A stretch of 58,183 nucleotides of DNA from CAYXVJ01 sp050309435 (GTDB taxonomy: Bacteria; Bacillota; Clostridia; Saccharofermentanales; Fastidiosipilaceae): assembly GCA_050309435.1 (NCBI GenBank), contig JBNRMJ010000033.1, positions 1 through 58,183 on the forward strand, given 5' to 3'. How positions within the stretch are numbered: position 1 is the first letter of the stretch; every line of letters starts with the position of its first letter. Below, piece after piece: positions 6,754 through 15,167 of the stretch. The notes below the pieces were generated by a model. That model was not told the origin of the DNA. It made no database searches and saw nothing but the letters and a program-made list of their open reading frames with translations. A program made the position numbers and the translations under genes.

Positions 6754-9309
6754 ATGAAGAAATCAAAAAAATGGTTGTCTTTGCTTATCTCTCTTTCACT
6801 GTCGGCAACGCTTCTGGCTGCTTGTGGCGGTTCAACAACCCCCACTACAACCGGAACATCCAAGCCAAGTGAAACAGAGGGGACAACAGCAGCTCCCACA
6901 GAGACAGAAGGCACGACGGAAACGACTGAAGAACCAGGCGTTGATGTTCCGTTAGTTGTCGGATATTCTGCTTTCAGTGGTAAGTTCAGCCCGTTCTTTG
7001 CAGATACGGCTTATGACCAGGATGTCGTTTCGATGACACAGGTCGGCTTATTGACCACAGACCGCGTTGGTGCCGTTGTTATGAATGGTATCGAAGGCGA
7101 AACACATGCTTATGCCGGTACCGATTATGAGTACAAGGGCATCTCGAACCTGGAGATTGAGCGTACAGATGATACCACTACGTATAACTTCACCCTGCGT
7201 GAGGGCGTTAAATTCTCCGATGGTCGCGAGCTGACAGCCGATGACGTAATTTTCAACCTTTATGCTTACCTGGATCCCAGCTACGTCGGATCTAACACAT
7301 TGCAGTCGTTGCCGATTCAAGGTTTGCAGGAATATCGTACACAGTCATCCCCTGAGATTGCTGAAAAGTACAGCGCCCTCTTTGATGAGATCTACGCAGC
7401 CGGTCGCGATCATGCCTGGTCCGACAGCGATGCATGGACACAAGAGCAGCAGGACAGCGTTTGGGAACTCGTTGACGAGCAGTGGAATGCTACCATCTCC
7501 GGTATCATCGACTATGTTATCAACAACTACGGCGCTCGTTCCATGGAACTGTTCGGTGTTGAGACCGAAGAACTGAAGGCCAACGAAGGTCTCCAGGTTG
7601 CTTATGGTGCTTATGTCTGGGGCTTCGCTGACTACGGTCCCGAAGTAGCCGAAGGCGAAGAAACCGCTGCCGAAGACGCTCCGAACATTCTTGAAATGAA
7701 TGGTAAGAAGTTTGACTTCTCGGCCGGCGAATATCCGACCAAGCAGGATTACTACGAAACCACATTTGCCGCTTATGAAGGAGATGCAGCTGCGTTCTAC
7801 GGTACAGAGAGTGCCGGTAACACGCCTGATCTCGTTTATGCCGCACAGCAGGCTTTCGTCACGACCTGGGGTCCTCTGGATGCCGATAGTGATTCCACCT
7901 ATCCGAACATCTCCGGTATCGTTAAGAACGGTGATTACAGCGTTTCCATTACCTTGAACGGTTTTGACGCTTCCGCTATCTACAAGCTTGGCGTTACGGT
8001 TGCTCCGATGCACTATTATGGTGACGAGTCGCTGTACGACTATGATAACAACCAGTTCGGTTTCGAATTCAATAACCTCGATGCTACTCTGAGAGCCAAC
8101 AATAAGGTCGATAAGCCCATGGGCGCCGGTCCTTACGTCTTCCAGAGCTATGTCAACAAAGTTGTTGAGTACAAGGCCAACGAGTTCTACTGGAAGGGCG
8201 AGCCCAAGACCAAGATCGTCCAGTTCCGTGAAGTTAACGAACCTGACAAGACCACCGGTGTTGCCACAGGCGTCCTTGACATCACAGATCCTACCTTCAA
8301 CGTAACAGTTGTTGATGAAATCATGCAGCACAACTCCGACACAGGCGAGTTGACAGGCAGCGTCATTACGACCAGCACCGTCGATAACCTGGGGTATGGT
8401 TACATCGGTATCAATGCCGACACAGTTAAGGTTGGCGACGATCCTGCTTCCGAAGAGAGCAAGAACCTGCGTAAGGCCCTCGCCACAGTTCTGGCTACCT
8501 ATCGTGAGCTGGCCGTCAGCACATACTACGGCGAGCGCGCCAGTGTCATCAACTACCCGATTTCCAACACATCGTGGGCTGCTCCTCAGGAGACCGACGA
8601 AGGCTATCAGATCGCATTCTCGAAGGATGTAAACGGTAACGATATCTATACCTCCGACATGGATGCCGACGCTAGATATGCTGCCGCTCTCGAGGCCGCC
8701 ATCGGTTACTTCGTAGCCGCCGGTTACACCTACGACGAGGCCAGCGGTAAGCTGACAGCCGCACCTGCAGGCGCTAAGATGGAATATGAAGTCATCGTTC
8801 CCGCCGAAGGTTCCGGTAACCATCCTGCTTTCCAGATTTTGAGTGAGACCAGTGACGCCTTGGCTACGATCGGCTTCACATTCAGAATCAATGACCCCGC
8901 TGACTCCAACGTCCTCTGGGATAGCCTGGATGCCGGTACACAAGAACTCTGGGCAGCTGCCTGGGGTGCGACAATCGATCCTGACATGTACCAGATATAT
9001 CACTCGTCCAACATTGTCGGACGTCCGAATGCATCTGAGTCGAACCACTATCATATCGATGATCCTGAACTCGACAGACTGATCATGGAAGCCCGTACAA
9101 GTGATGACCAGGAATTCCGTAAGGCTACCTATAAGGCTGCTCTGGATGTCATCGCCGATTGGGCCGTTGAGATTCCGACTTATCAGAGACTGAATGCTGT
9201 TATCTTCAGCACACAGCGCATCAAGATGGAAACCGTTACTCCGGACATCACCACATTCTGGGGCTGGATGAATGACATCGAGTTGCTCGAAATGAACCCT
9301 GAAGCCTAA
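6754..9309 (+). CDS. oppA: Oligopeptide ABC transporter substrate-binding lipoprotein, enlarged
   Basis: Family 5 extracellular solute-binding protein that captures peptides for the permease encoded downstream. The lipoprotein signal peptide (KKSKKW, hydrophobic stretch, lipobox LAAC with C24) is followed by a Thr/Glu/Pro-rich linker (about 27-63). The family signature around FTLREGVKFSDGRELTADDV is near residue 150, and the late part (DPADSNVLWDSLDAG) also fits. At 851 residues it is about 300 longer than typical OppA; the extra sequence lies mainly between about 175 and 395. The ATG at 6754 is chosen because GAGGAGGAAG precedes it and the signal peptide starts there. Strongly biased codons suggest high expression. 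Confidence 0.9.
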   Translation: MKKSKKWLSLLISLSLSATLLAACGGSTTPTTTGTSKPSETEGTTAAPTETEGTTETTEEPGVDVPLVVGYSAFSGKFSPFFADTAYDQDVVSMTQVGLLTTDRVGAVVMNGIEGETHAYAGTDYEYKGISNLEIERTDDTTTYNFTLREGVKFSDGRELTADDVIFNLYAYLDPSYVGSNTLQSLPIQGLQEYRTQSSPEIAEKYSALFDEIYAAGRDHAWSDSDAWTQEQQDSVWELVDEQWNATISGIIDYVINNYGARSMELFGVETEELKANEGLQVAYGAYVWGFADYGPEVAEGEETAAEDAPNILEMNGKKFDFSAGEYPTKQDYYETTFAAYEGDAAAFYGTESAGNTPDLVYAAQQAFVTTWGPLDADSDSTYPNISGIVKNGDYSVSITLNGFDASAIYKLGVTVAPMHYYGDESLYDYDNNQFGFEFNNLDATLRANNKVDKPMGAGPYVFQSYVNKVVEYKANEFYWKGEPKTKIVQFREVNEPDKTTGVATGVLDITDPTFNVTVVDEIMQHNSDTGELTGSVITTSTVDNLGYGYIGINADTVKVGDDPASEESKNLRKALATVLATYRELAVSTYYGERASVINYPISNTSWAAPQETDEGYQIAFSKDVNGNDIYTSDMDADARYAAALEAAIGYFVAAGYTYDEASGKLTAAPAGAKMEYEVIVPAEGSGNHPAFQILSETSDALATIGFTFRINDPADSNVLWDSLDAGTQELWAAAWGATIDPDMYQIYHSSNIVGRPNASESNHYHIDDPELDRLIMEARTSDDQEFRKATYKAALDVIADWAVEIPTYQRLNAVIFSTQRIKMETVTPDITTFWGWMNDIELLEMNPEA

Positions 9310-9363
9310 GCATGAAAGTTATTGACTGGAAACTTGCATAAAAAACAAGAATTCGGAAAAAAC

Positions 9364-9460
9364 TTAACCACAAACTCTGAAGAAGCGGTATAATACGTAG
9401 AATCAGGAAACTTAGCATGGGCCCGCCATAAAACCTGGTGGGTCCATGTTCTGTGGTTAA
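9364..9460 (+). other. Intercistronic stem-loop between oppA and oppB
   Basis: A 13-bp stem (9416-9428 with 9436-9448, two G-T pairs, loop of seven) lies inside a second inverted repeat, TTAACCACA (9364-9372) with TGTGGTTAA (9452-9460). No T-run follows, so it does not look like an intrinsic terminator. A TATAAT at 9389-9394 could be a weak secondary promoter. Structures in this position often protect the binding-protein mRNA; that role is inferred. Confidence 0.6.
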
Positions 9461-9548
9461 CAACTAGTGCGAAAGCAAGTTAAAATATGACCACATTAAG
9501 GCTGTCTGAGAAATCTGGTCATTAAATTAGAAGTGAAGGATCGATAGA

Positions 9549-10535
9549 ATGCGGAATTTTATTATTAAGCGAATACTAACGAGTATGCTCATTCTTTTGA
9601 TGGTTGCATTCATCATATATGCACTCATGAGATCGTTACCGACATCCTATGTCGAGAAGATCGCACGCGAAAGAGCAGCTGCAGGCACAGTAATGACAGC
9701 GGCACAGTGGATGGAACAGTTAAGGTCGCTTTATAACCTTGATGTAAATATCATCCAGGGTTATTTTCAATGGCTGCTTCAGGCCATTCGCGGTAATTTT
9801 GGCAGCAGTTGGTACTATGGTGTCGAAGTTACACATAAATTTGCCGATGTTATTTGGTACTCGGTTGCTTTGGGCGGCATGACCTTCATTCTGGAAGTCA
9901 TAATTGCTATTCCACTGGGTATTTTGGCAGCACGCAAGCAATATAGCAGAATTGACTATACTGTCACGGTCTTTGCTATGTTATTTATTTCTTTACCGGG
10001 TTTCTTCCTGGCAACAATATTGAAGTATGTATTTTCCGTTCAGCTCGATTGGTTTGAACTCAGTGGCTTGGTAAGTCGCTATTACAGCCAATTAACTCCC
10101 GTGGAAAAGGTACTCGATATGGCTCATCACCTTGTAATGCCGGTTACTACCCTTGTTTTAACCAGTATCGGTAGCTTAACGCGTTATACAAGAACGAATA
10201 TGCTGGAAGTATTGAACTCCGACTATATTCGTACCGCCAGAGCCAAGGGCTTGTCTGAAAGTAAAGTCATTAATAAGCATGCGTTTAGAAATACCTTGAT
10301 TCCTTTGGTTACTATTCTGGGTAATACGCTTCCCGGTCTTTTTGCCGGTGCTATGATCACAGAACAAATCTTCGCTATCCCCGGTATCGGTAAGGTTTCT
10401 TATGATGCAATGGTAAATGGAGATATTCCCTTCTCGATGTTCTATTTATCGTTCATGGCAGTCTTAACGCTGCTCGGTACTTTACTGGCCGATATCATGT
10501 ACGCTGTCGTAGACCCGCGTATCAGAGTTAGCTAG
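9549..10535 (+). CDS. oppB: Oligopeptide ABC transporter permease, OppB type
   Basis: First membrane subunit of the peptide importer, 328 residues. It begins with the typical MRNFIIKRILTSMLILLMV membrane segment and has the permease core with the EAA-type loop (residues about 220-245: YIRTARAKGLSESKVINKHA) that contacts the ATPases. Length and layout are normal for OppB, in contrast to the enlarged OppC that follows 11 bases later. Confidence 0.93.
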   Translation: MRNFIIKRILTSMLILLMVAFIIYALMRSLPTSYVEKIARERAAAGTVMTAAQWMEQLRSLYNLDVNIIQGYFQWLLQAIRGNFGSSWYYGVEVTHKFADVIWYSVALGGMTFILEVIIAIPLGILAARKQYSRIDYTVTVFAMLFISLPGFFLATILKYVFSVQLDWFELSGLVSRYYSQLTPVEKVLDMAHHLVMPVTTLVLTSIGSLTRYTRTNMLEVLNSDYIRTARAKGLSESKVINKHAFRNTLIPLVTILGNTLPGLFAGAMITEQIFAIPGIGKVSYDAMVNGDIPFSMFYLSFMAVLTLLGTLLADIMYAVVDPRIRVS

Positions 10536-10546
10536 GGGAGAAGATG

Positions 10547-12352
10547 ATGAGTAAGGATAAGCAGAATATGAGTACAGATAATAAAGAGCTTAAAGACAGA
10601 GATCTTCAGAACCAGCATGTCAGCCAATCGGATGATCTGGCAGACGAGCAACGCGTTAAGATTTTATCGCCCTCCATGCTTGTTTTCCGAAGATTCATTC
10701 GAAACAGACTGGCGGTTATCGGTATTTTCTTCATTACCGGAATGTTCTTGTTCTCCTTCCTGGGCGGTTCCGTATCGCGTTACGACGAAGCACAACAGTT
10801 CTACCGTTTAGACCCGATGTTTCGTAACTATGCCGGCGTCGTTGATAACTCCAGTAACTCGGAGTATCGTTATACGATTGCCGAGAATGCCAATTTCAAT
10901 ACCAGTGCTCGTGCACAGTTTATTTTGGCTATTAATCAAGGCAAAACTAGTTTTACTTACAATGATGAAACCTTCACCATCCAAAGTTTAACTGAATCGA
11001 CTCATGGCATTTTAAGTTCTCAGAAGATTGCCACCGCTTTAAATCTCCCGCTGGGCGCGGTTGTTTCTCCCGCATCCGATGACATTGAATTGAGCGAAGA
11101 ATTCATTTCTCTGTTCTCCGAGGCGATCGAAGCAGGCGAAAGCACCTTCGAATATGAAGGATCCAGCTACGCCATCACGACAGAAGGCAAGCAGTATGTA
11201 GCAAGCAGCAATTCGCCGATTGTTATCGCCAGCTATAACGTCATCTACTTTGATGAAGTCGGACGTAATGTGACAATCCCCTTTTCGGTGGCTACCGAAC
11301 GTGCTTATGCAGATACTGCCGTAGGCGAAACAAGCGAATACACCGTTAATGATGAAGTCTATGTTCTGGATCGTCAGGATGACAGACTGGGTCTTATCTA
11401 TGAAGGCAGCCACGACGGCGAAGCTGTCGCCAGCATCTCGCCGATCATCATCAACCAGGTTTCTCCAGACGTTCATATCGACCTGGCTTTCCGTGCCAGA
11501 ATTACGGAAGCGATCGATAACGGCGAAACCAGCTTCACTTATGACAACGGTAAAGGCGAAGAAGAATTCCGCGTTGTTCGCGAAAACTTCCGTTACACGA
11601 TCGAAAATGTCGCTCAGACCCGTATCCTGGATACCTATCATTTCCCGGATAGCGATCACTGGATCGGTACGGACGGAAACGGTATGGACCTGCTGACTCG
11701 ACTGATGTACGGTGGCCGCGTATCCTTGACGATTGGTTTCATTGTCGTAGCGCTCGCTCTTATGATCGGTGTTACGCTTGGTGGTATCGCCGGCTACTTC
11801 GGCGGCTGGGTTGATAACATGATCATGCGTTTGGTTGACGTATTCTACTGTATCCCGACGTATCCCATCATTATTATTCTCGGAGCCATGATGGACGAGC
11901 TTCGTCTGGACTCGCAGGTCCGAATGGGCTACCTCATGCTCTTGCTGGGTATCTTAAGCTGGGCAGGCATCGCTCGTATGGTACGTGGTCAGATCCTGTC
12001 GCTACGCGAACAGGAGTTCATGGTAGCTGCGGAAGCGACCGGTATTTCTGTCAGCAGAAGAATCTTCCGTCACTTAATACCTAACGTTATCCCTCAGCTT
12101 ATTGTTATTGCTACACAGAGCTTAGGTGGTACAATATTGACAGAAGCGACGTTGAGCTTCCTTGGTCTGGGTGTTAAATATCCCTTCGCCAGTTGGGGTA
12201 ACATCATTAATGCGGTCAGCACGTTGCACGTTATGACAACATATTGGTTCGTATGGATACCTGCCGGTATTTGTATCTTGATCACCGTGCTTGGCTTTAA
12301 CTTTATCGGCGACGGCTTGCGTGATGCCTTCGATCCGAAGATGAAACGTTGA
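10547..12352 (+). CDS. oppC: Oligopeptide ABC transporter permease, OppC type with large extracytoplasmic repeat insertion
   Basis: Second membrane subunit, 601 residues against about 300 for usual OppC. After a 40-residue polar tail and the first membrane helix (about 52-73) the protein does not go directly to the conserved HWIGTDGNGMD region (about 371-381); about 285 residues lie between. This segment holds a recurring module: AINQGKTSFTYNDETFTI (129-146), AIEAGESTFEYEGSSYAI (193-210), a weaker copy near 259-274, and AIDNGETSFTYDNG (322-335). The remainder is a standard permease core with the EAA loop EFMVAAEATGISVSRR. I prefer the second of two adjacent ATGs because AGGGGAG is six bases upstream of it. 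Topology places the insertion outside the membrane, near OppA. Confidence 0.9.
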   Translation: MSKDKQNMSTDNKELKDRDLQNQHVSQSDDLADEQRVKILSPSMLVFRRFIRNRLAVIGIFFITGMFLFSFLGGSVSRYDEAQQFYRLDPMFRNYAGVVDNSSNSEYRYTIAENANFNTSARAQFILAINQGKTSFTYNDETFTIQSLTESTHGILSSQKIATALNLPLGAVVSPASDDIELSEEFISLFSEAIEAGESTFEYEGSSYAITTEGKQYVASSNSPIVIASYNVIYFDEVGRNVTIPFSVATERAYADTAVGETSEYTVNDEVYVLDRQDDRLGLIYEGSHDGEAVASISPIIINQVSPDVHIDLAFRARITEAIDNGETSFTYDNGKGEEEFRVVRENFRYTIENVAQTRILDTYHFPDSDHWIGTDGNGMDLLTRLMYGGRVSLTIGFIVVALALMIGVTLGGIAGYFGGWVDNMIMRLVDVFYCIPTYPIIIILGAMMDELRLDSQVRMGYLMLLLGILSWAGIARMVRGQILSLREQEFMVAAEATGISVSRRIFRHLIPNVIPQLIVIATQSLGGTILTEATLSFLGLGVKYPFASWGNIINAVSTLHVMTTYWFVWIPAGICILITVLGFNFIGDGLRDAFDPKMKR

Positions 12353-12432
12353 CGATTACTGCAATACAGTTTATCTACGCAAGTAGCCGGCCTCGTCAGC
12401 CGGAACTGATTTAATAGAAAAGGATATCGATC

Positions 12433-13611
12433 ATGGCTGAGAAGAAAAAGCAGAAAAAAGCTAAAGATCTAAATTATCTTAGCGGCAAACAAATTCGCGA
12501 AAACACAAGAAGAAATAAGAAGATCACCGGCGAATTAGAAGCTAAATTCAGACGAAAAGGCGTGCCCGAATCTGAGTACACCACGGTCATGAAAGATCCC
12601 AAAAACATTCTGGAGATCGAGGATCTGCAGACCCATTTCTTTACCGATGCGGGTATCGTAAAAGCCGTTGACGGTGTTACCTTTGCCGTTGAGGAAGGAA
12701 AGACAATCGGTGTCGTCGGAGAGAGCGGCTGCGGTAAGTCCGTTACAAGTATGTCTGTTATGCAGCTCGTTCAGCGTCCGCAGGGTCAGATCGTCGGCGG
12801 CGAGATTCGCCTGAAGCATGGCGATAAGGCCTATGACATCGCCAAGATGACTCAGGAAGCCGTTCAGCGCATCCGAGGTAATGAAATCTCCATGATTTTC
12901 CAGGAGCCTATGACCAGCCTGAACCCGGTCTTCACGATCGGAGCTCAGATCGATGAGGTTATCGAGCTTCATAATCATGACATGTCGAAGGAAGAGATCA
13001 AGCAGCGTACGATCGAGATGCTTGAACTGGTCAGCATCGCGAACCCGCATGCCGTATACGATATGTATCCCCATCAGTTGTCCGGTGGTATGCGTCAGCG
13101 TGTTTGTATCGCTATCGCTCTGGCATGTAACCCGAAACTGATCATCGCCGACGAGCCTACTACGGCGCTCGACGTTACTATTCAGGCTCAGATCCTGGAT
13201 ATCTTGCGTCGTTTGAAGGATAAGATTAACAGCAGTATCATGTTGATTACGCATGATCTCGGTGTCATCGCCGAGATGGCCGACCATGTTGTTGTCATGT
13301 ACGCCGGTCGCGTAATCGAACAAGGTACGGTTGATGAGATTTTCAATCATCCTTCGCACCCCTATACAGTTGGCCTGATGGCATCCAAACCAGATCTTAG
13401 TAAGAAGGTAGACAGACTGTACAGCATTCCCGGTCAGGTCCCCAACCCGGTCGATATGCCCAACTACTGCTATTTCAGAGATCGTTGCGATAAGGCGTTC
13501 GAGGCCTGCCAGGGTCCTTACCCGCCGCTGTATGAACTCACACCTACACATACGGCCGCATGTTACTTATATATGGACAAGCCTGTAGCAAAGGAGGCAC
13601 CCAATGTCTGA
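12433..13611 (+). CDS. oppD: Oligopeptide ABC transporter ATP-binding protein, OppD type
   Basis: ATPase subunit with Walker A GESGCGKS, signature LSGGMRQR, Walker B LIIADEPTTALD and switch His (ITHDLGV). The C-terminal oligopeptide-transporter domain carries clustered cysteines (YCYFRDRC..AFEAC). The first 55 or so residues are an extra Lys/Arg-rich tail ahead of the usual start of the ABC domain (ILEIEDLQTHFF). An 80-bp gap with a small CCGGC/GCCGG hairpin separates it from oppC, and AAAAGGA precedes the ATG. It overlaps oppF by 8 bp. Confidence 0.94.
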   Translation: MAEKKKQKKAKDLNYLSGKQIRENTRRNKKITGELEAKFRRKGVPESEYTTVMKDPKNILEIEDLQTHFFTDAGIVKAVDGVTFAVEEGKTIGVVGESGCGKSVTSMSVMQLVQRPQGQIVGGEIRLKHGDKAYDIAKMTQEAVQRIRGNEISMIFQEPMTSLNPVFTIGAQIDEVIELHNHDMSKEEIKQRTIEMLELVSIANPHAVYDMYPHQLSGGMRQRVCIAIALACNPKLIIADEPTTALDVTIQAQILDILRRLKDKINSSIMLITHDLGVIAEMADHVVVMYAGRVIEQGTVDEIFNHPSHPYTVGLMASKPDLSKKVDRLYSIPGQVPNPVDMPNYCYFRDRCDKAFEACQGPYPPLYELTPTHTAACYLYMDKPVAKEAPNV

Positions 13612-14677
13612 TAGAGCCAATACAACCGTCGCCCACGAGAAGAAGACGATACTGGAAGTTAAAAACCTTAAAACGCATTTCCCGATTAAAGATGGCGTTA
13701 TCCAGCGCGTTGTCGGACACGTTAAAGCTGTCGATGGTATTTCATTCTCCTTGAGAGAAGGAGAGACCATGGGCCTGGTCGGAGAATCCGGTTGCGGTAA
13801 GACAACCGCCGGCCGTACGATTCTGCGCCTGACGCCGAAGACCGATGGCGAGGTCTTGTTCCGCGGACAAGATATCTATTCCTTATCCGATAAGGAAATG
13901 CGCAACCTTCGCCCCAAAATGCAGATCATCTTCCAGGATCCTTACTCCAGTCTTTCGCCCCGTTTACCGGTTGGCGAAATCATCGGTGAAGCGGTTCGCC
14001 AGCACAACATCGTGCCCAAGGAAGAGTTTGACGATTACATCGACCAGATTATGATCGACTGTGGTCTCCAGCCCTATCACCGTGACCGTTATCCTCATGA
14101 GTTCAGTGGTGGTCAGCGTCAGAGAATCTGTATCGCCAGAGCGCTGGCTTTGAACCCTGATTTTATCGTGTGCGACGAGCCTGTATCGGCTCTTGACGTT
14201 TCGATTCAGGCCCAGATCATCAACTTGCTGATGGATCTTCAAGAGAAGCATGACTTGACCTATCTCTTTATCTCGCATGACCTCTCGGTTGTCGAGCATA
14301 TCTCGACTATCGTCGGAGTTATGTATCTGGGTGACCTGGTGGAGTTTGGTACGAAGAAGGATATTTATGCCAACCCGCTTCATCCTTACACCCAGGCTCT
14401 CTTCAGTGCTATTCCCGTCGCCGATCCCGGTGCCACAAGCAACCGTATAATTCTGGAAGGCAGCATTCCGTCACCGGCCAATCCGCCGAGCGGCTGTAAG
14501 TTCCATACCAGATGCAGCCGTGCGATGAAGATTTGTTCTGAAGTTGCACCGCCTTGCTATGAGGTAACACCCGGCCATCGTACGCATTGTCACTTGTATG
14601 AAGGATCGCCGATCGTAGAAGACGAATCCAATACCGAATCTACGGCCGAAGCGCTGATTCGTCAGGGCGTTCGCTAA
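13604..14677 (+). CDS. oppF: Oligopeptide ABC transporter ATP-binding protein, OppF type
   Basis: Second ATPase subunit, 357 residues. Walker A is GESGCGKT, signature FSGGQRQR and Walker B IVCDEPVSALD. The C-terminal extension has the typical cysteines (GCKFHTRCSRAMKIC). AAAGGAGG stands before the ATG inside the end of oppD, so the two ATPases are translationally coupled. A 7-bp palindromic hairpin (14678-14692) follows the stop codon without a T-run. Last gene of the importer operon. Confidence 0.95.
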   Translation: MSDRANTTVAHEKKTILEVKNLKTHFPIKDGVIQRVVGHVKAVDGISFSLREGETMGLVGESGCGKTTAGRTILRLTPKTDGEVLFRGQDIYSLSDKEMRNLRPKMQIIFQDPYSSLSPRLPVGEIIGEAVRQHNIVPKEEFDDYIDQIMIDCGLQPYHRDRYPHEFSGGQRQRICIARALALNPDFIVCDEPVSALDVSIQAQIINLLMDLQEKHDLTYLFISHDLSVVEHISTIVGVMYLGDLVEFGTKKDIYANPLHPYTQALFSAIPVADPGATSNRIILEGSIPSPANPPSGCKFHTRCSRAMKICSEVAPPCYEVTPGHRTHCHLYEGSPIVEDESNTESTAEALIRQGVR

Positions 14678-14739
14678 GAGCCGGTCCGGCTCCGGGGATG
14701 GTTCACGGTAACGAGTGGACAAACCCGATGTTCACATCG

Positions 14740-14748
14740 TGCTAGAAT
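14740..14748 (+). promoter_or_regulatory. Extended -10 promoter of the small membrane protein gene
   Basis: TGCTAGAAT (TGN plus TAGAAT) lies 31 bases before the ATG at 14780. No convincing -35 element is visible. Confidence 0.5.
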
Positions 14749-14779
14749 AAGATGAAGCTCAGTAGCAGGAGGTGACATA

Positions 14780-15085
14780 ATGGGCAGAAACAAGAAGCGT
14801 GCCATACTCGCGGATTTCGAGGATGACGGACGGACAATCGCAGAAATGGATATTCCGGGTATGCCCTGGCATGATGCAGTCCATGCACCGGCCAGATTCG
14901 GAAGACGTCGCGGCCGTATGAACAGCGAGATCGCTAGTCAGGCAAGCGAAATGCCTCCGTTGAGCCGTCGCGAAACTTGGGGCATCATAGCGAATGCGGT
15001 ACTGGCCGGTTTAACCATCGCCGGTATCTTCATCGCAGCCATGGTCTTATTCGTACTCTTTTGTATATATGTCTGGTTTCGTTAA
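14780..15085 (+). CDS. Small membrane protein of unknown function
   Basis: A 101-residue protein I do not recognise. The first 70 residues are polar and mixed-charge with an Arg-rich patch (RFGRRRGR). One strong membrane helix follows at about 73-98 and the chain ends at once with YVWFR, so it is likely a tail-type or single-pass membrane protein. AGGAGGTGA precedes the ATG at good distance, and it has its own promoter and terminator, which support a real gene. The neighbours give no clue to its role. Confidence 0.75.
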   Translation: MGRNKKRAILADFEDDGRTIAEMDIPGMPWHDAVHAPARFGRRRGRMNSEIASQASEMPPLSRRETWGIIANAVLAGLTIAGIFIAAMVLFVLFCIYVWFR

Positions 15086-15112
15086 ATGGAATCTTTGATA
15101 TAAATGATATAG

Positions 15113-15144
15113 AACGCCGCAGCAACATGCTGTGGCGTTTTATC
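15113..15144 (+). terminator. Intrinsic terminator
   Basis: AACGCCGCAGCA (15113-15124) pairs with TGCTGTGGCGTT (15128-15139) over 12 positions with one G-T pair and loop ACA, followed by TTAT. It ends the small membrane protein transcript, 27 bases after its stop. Confidence 0.8.
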
Positions 15145-15167
15145 ATAAAAGAACGGGAGCATAGCCT

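Noticed and set aside
7345..9054. 569-codon open frame antisense to oppA
   Set aside because: It mirrors the strongly biased codons of oppA, has no ribosome site or domain I recognise, and its protein is an improbable Val/Ile/Gly-rich mixture. Long antisense frames are expected opposite such genes.
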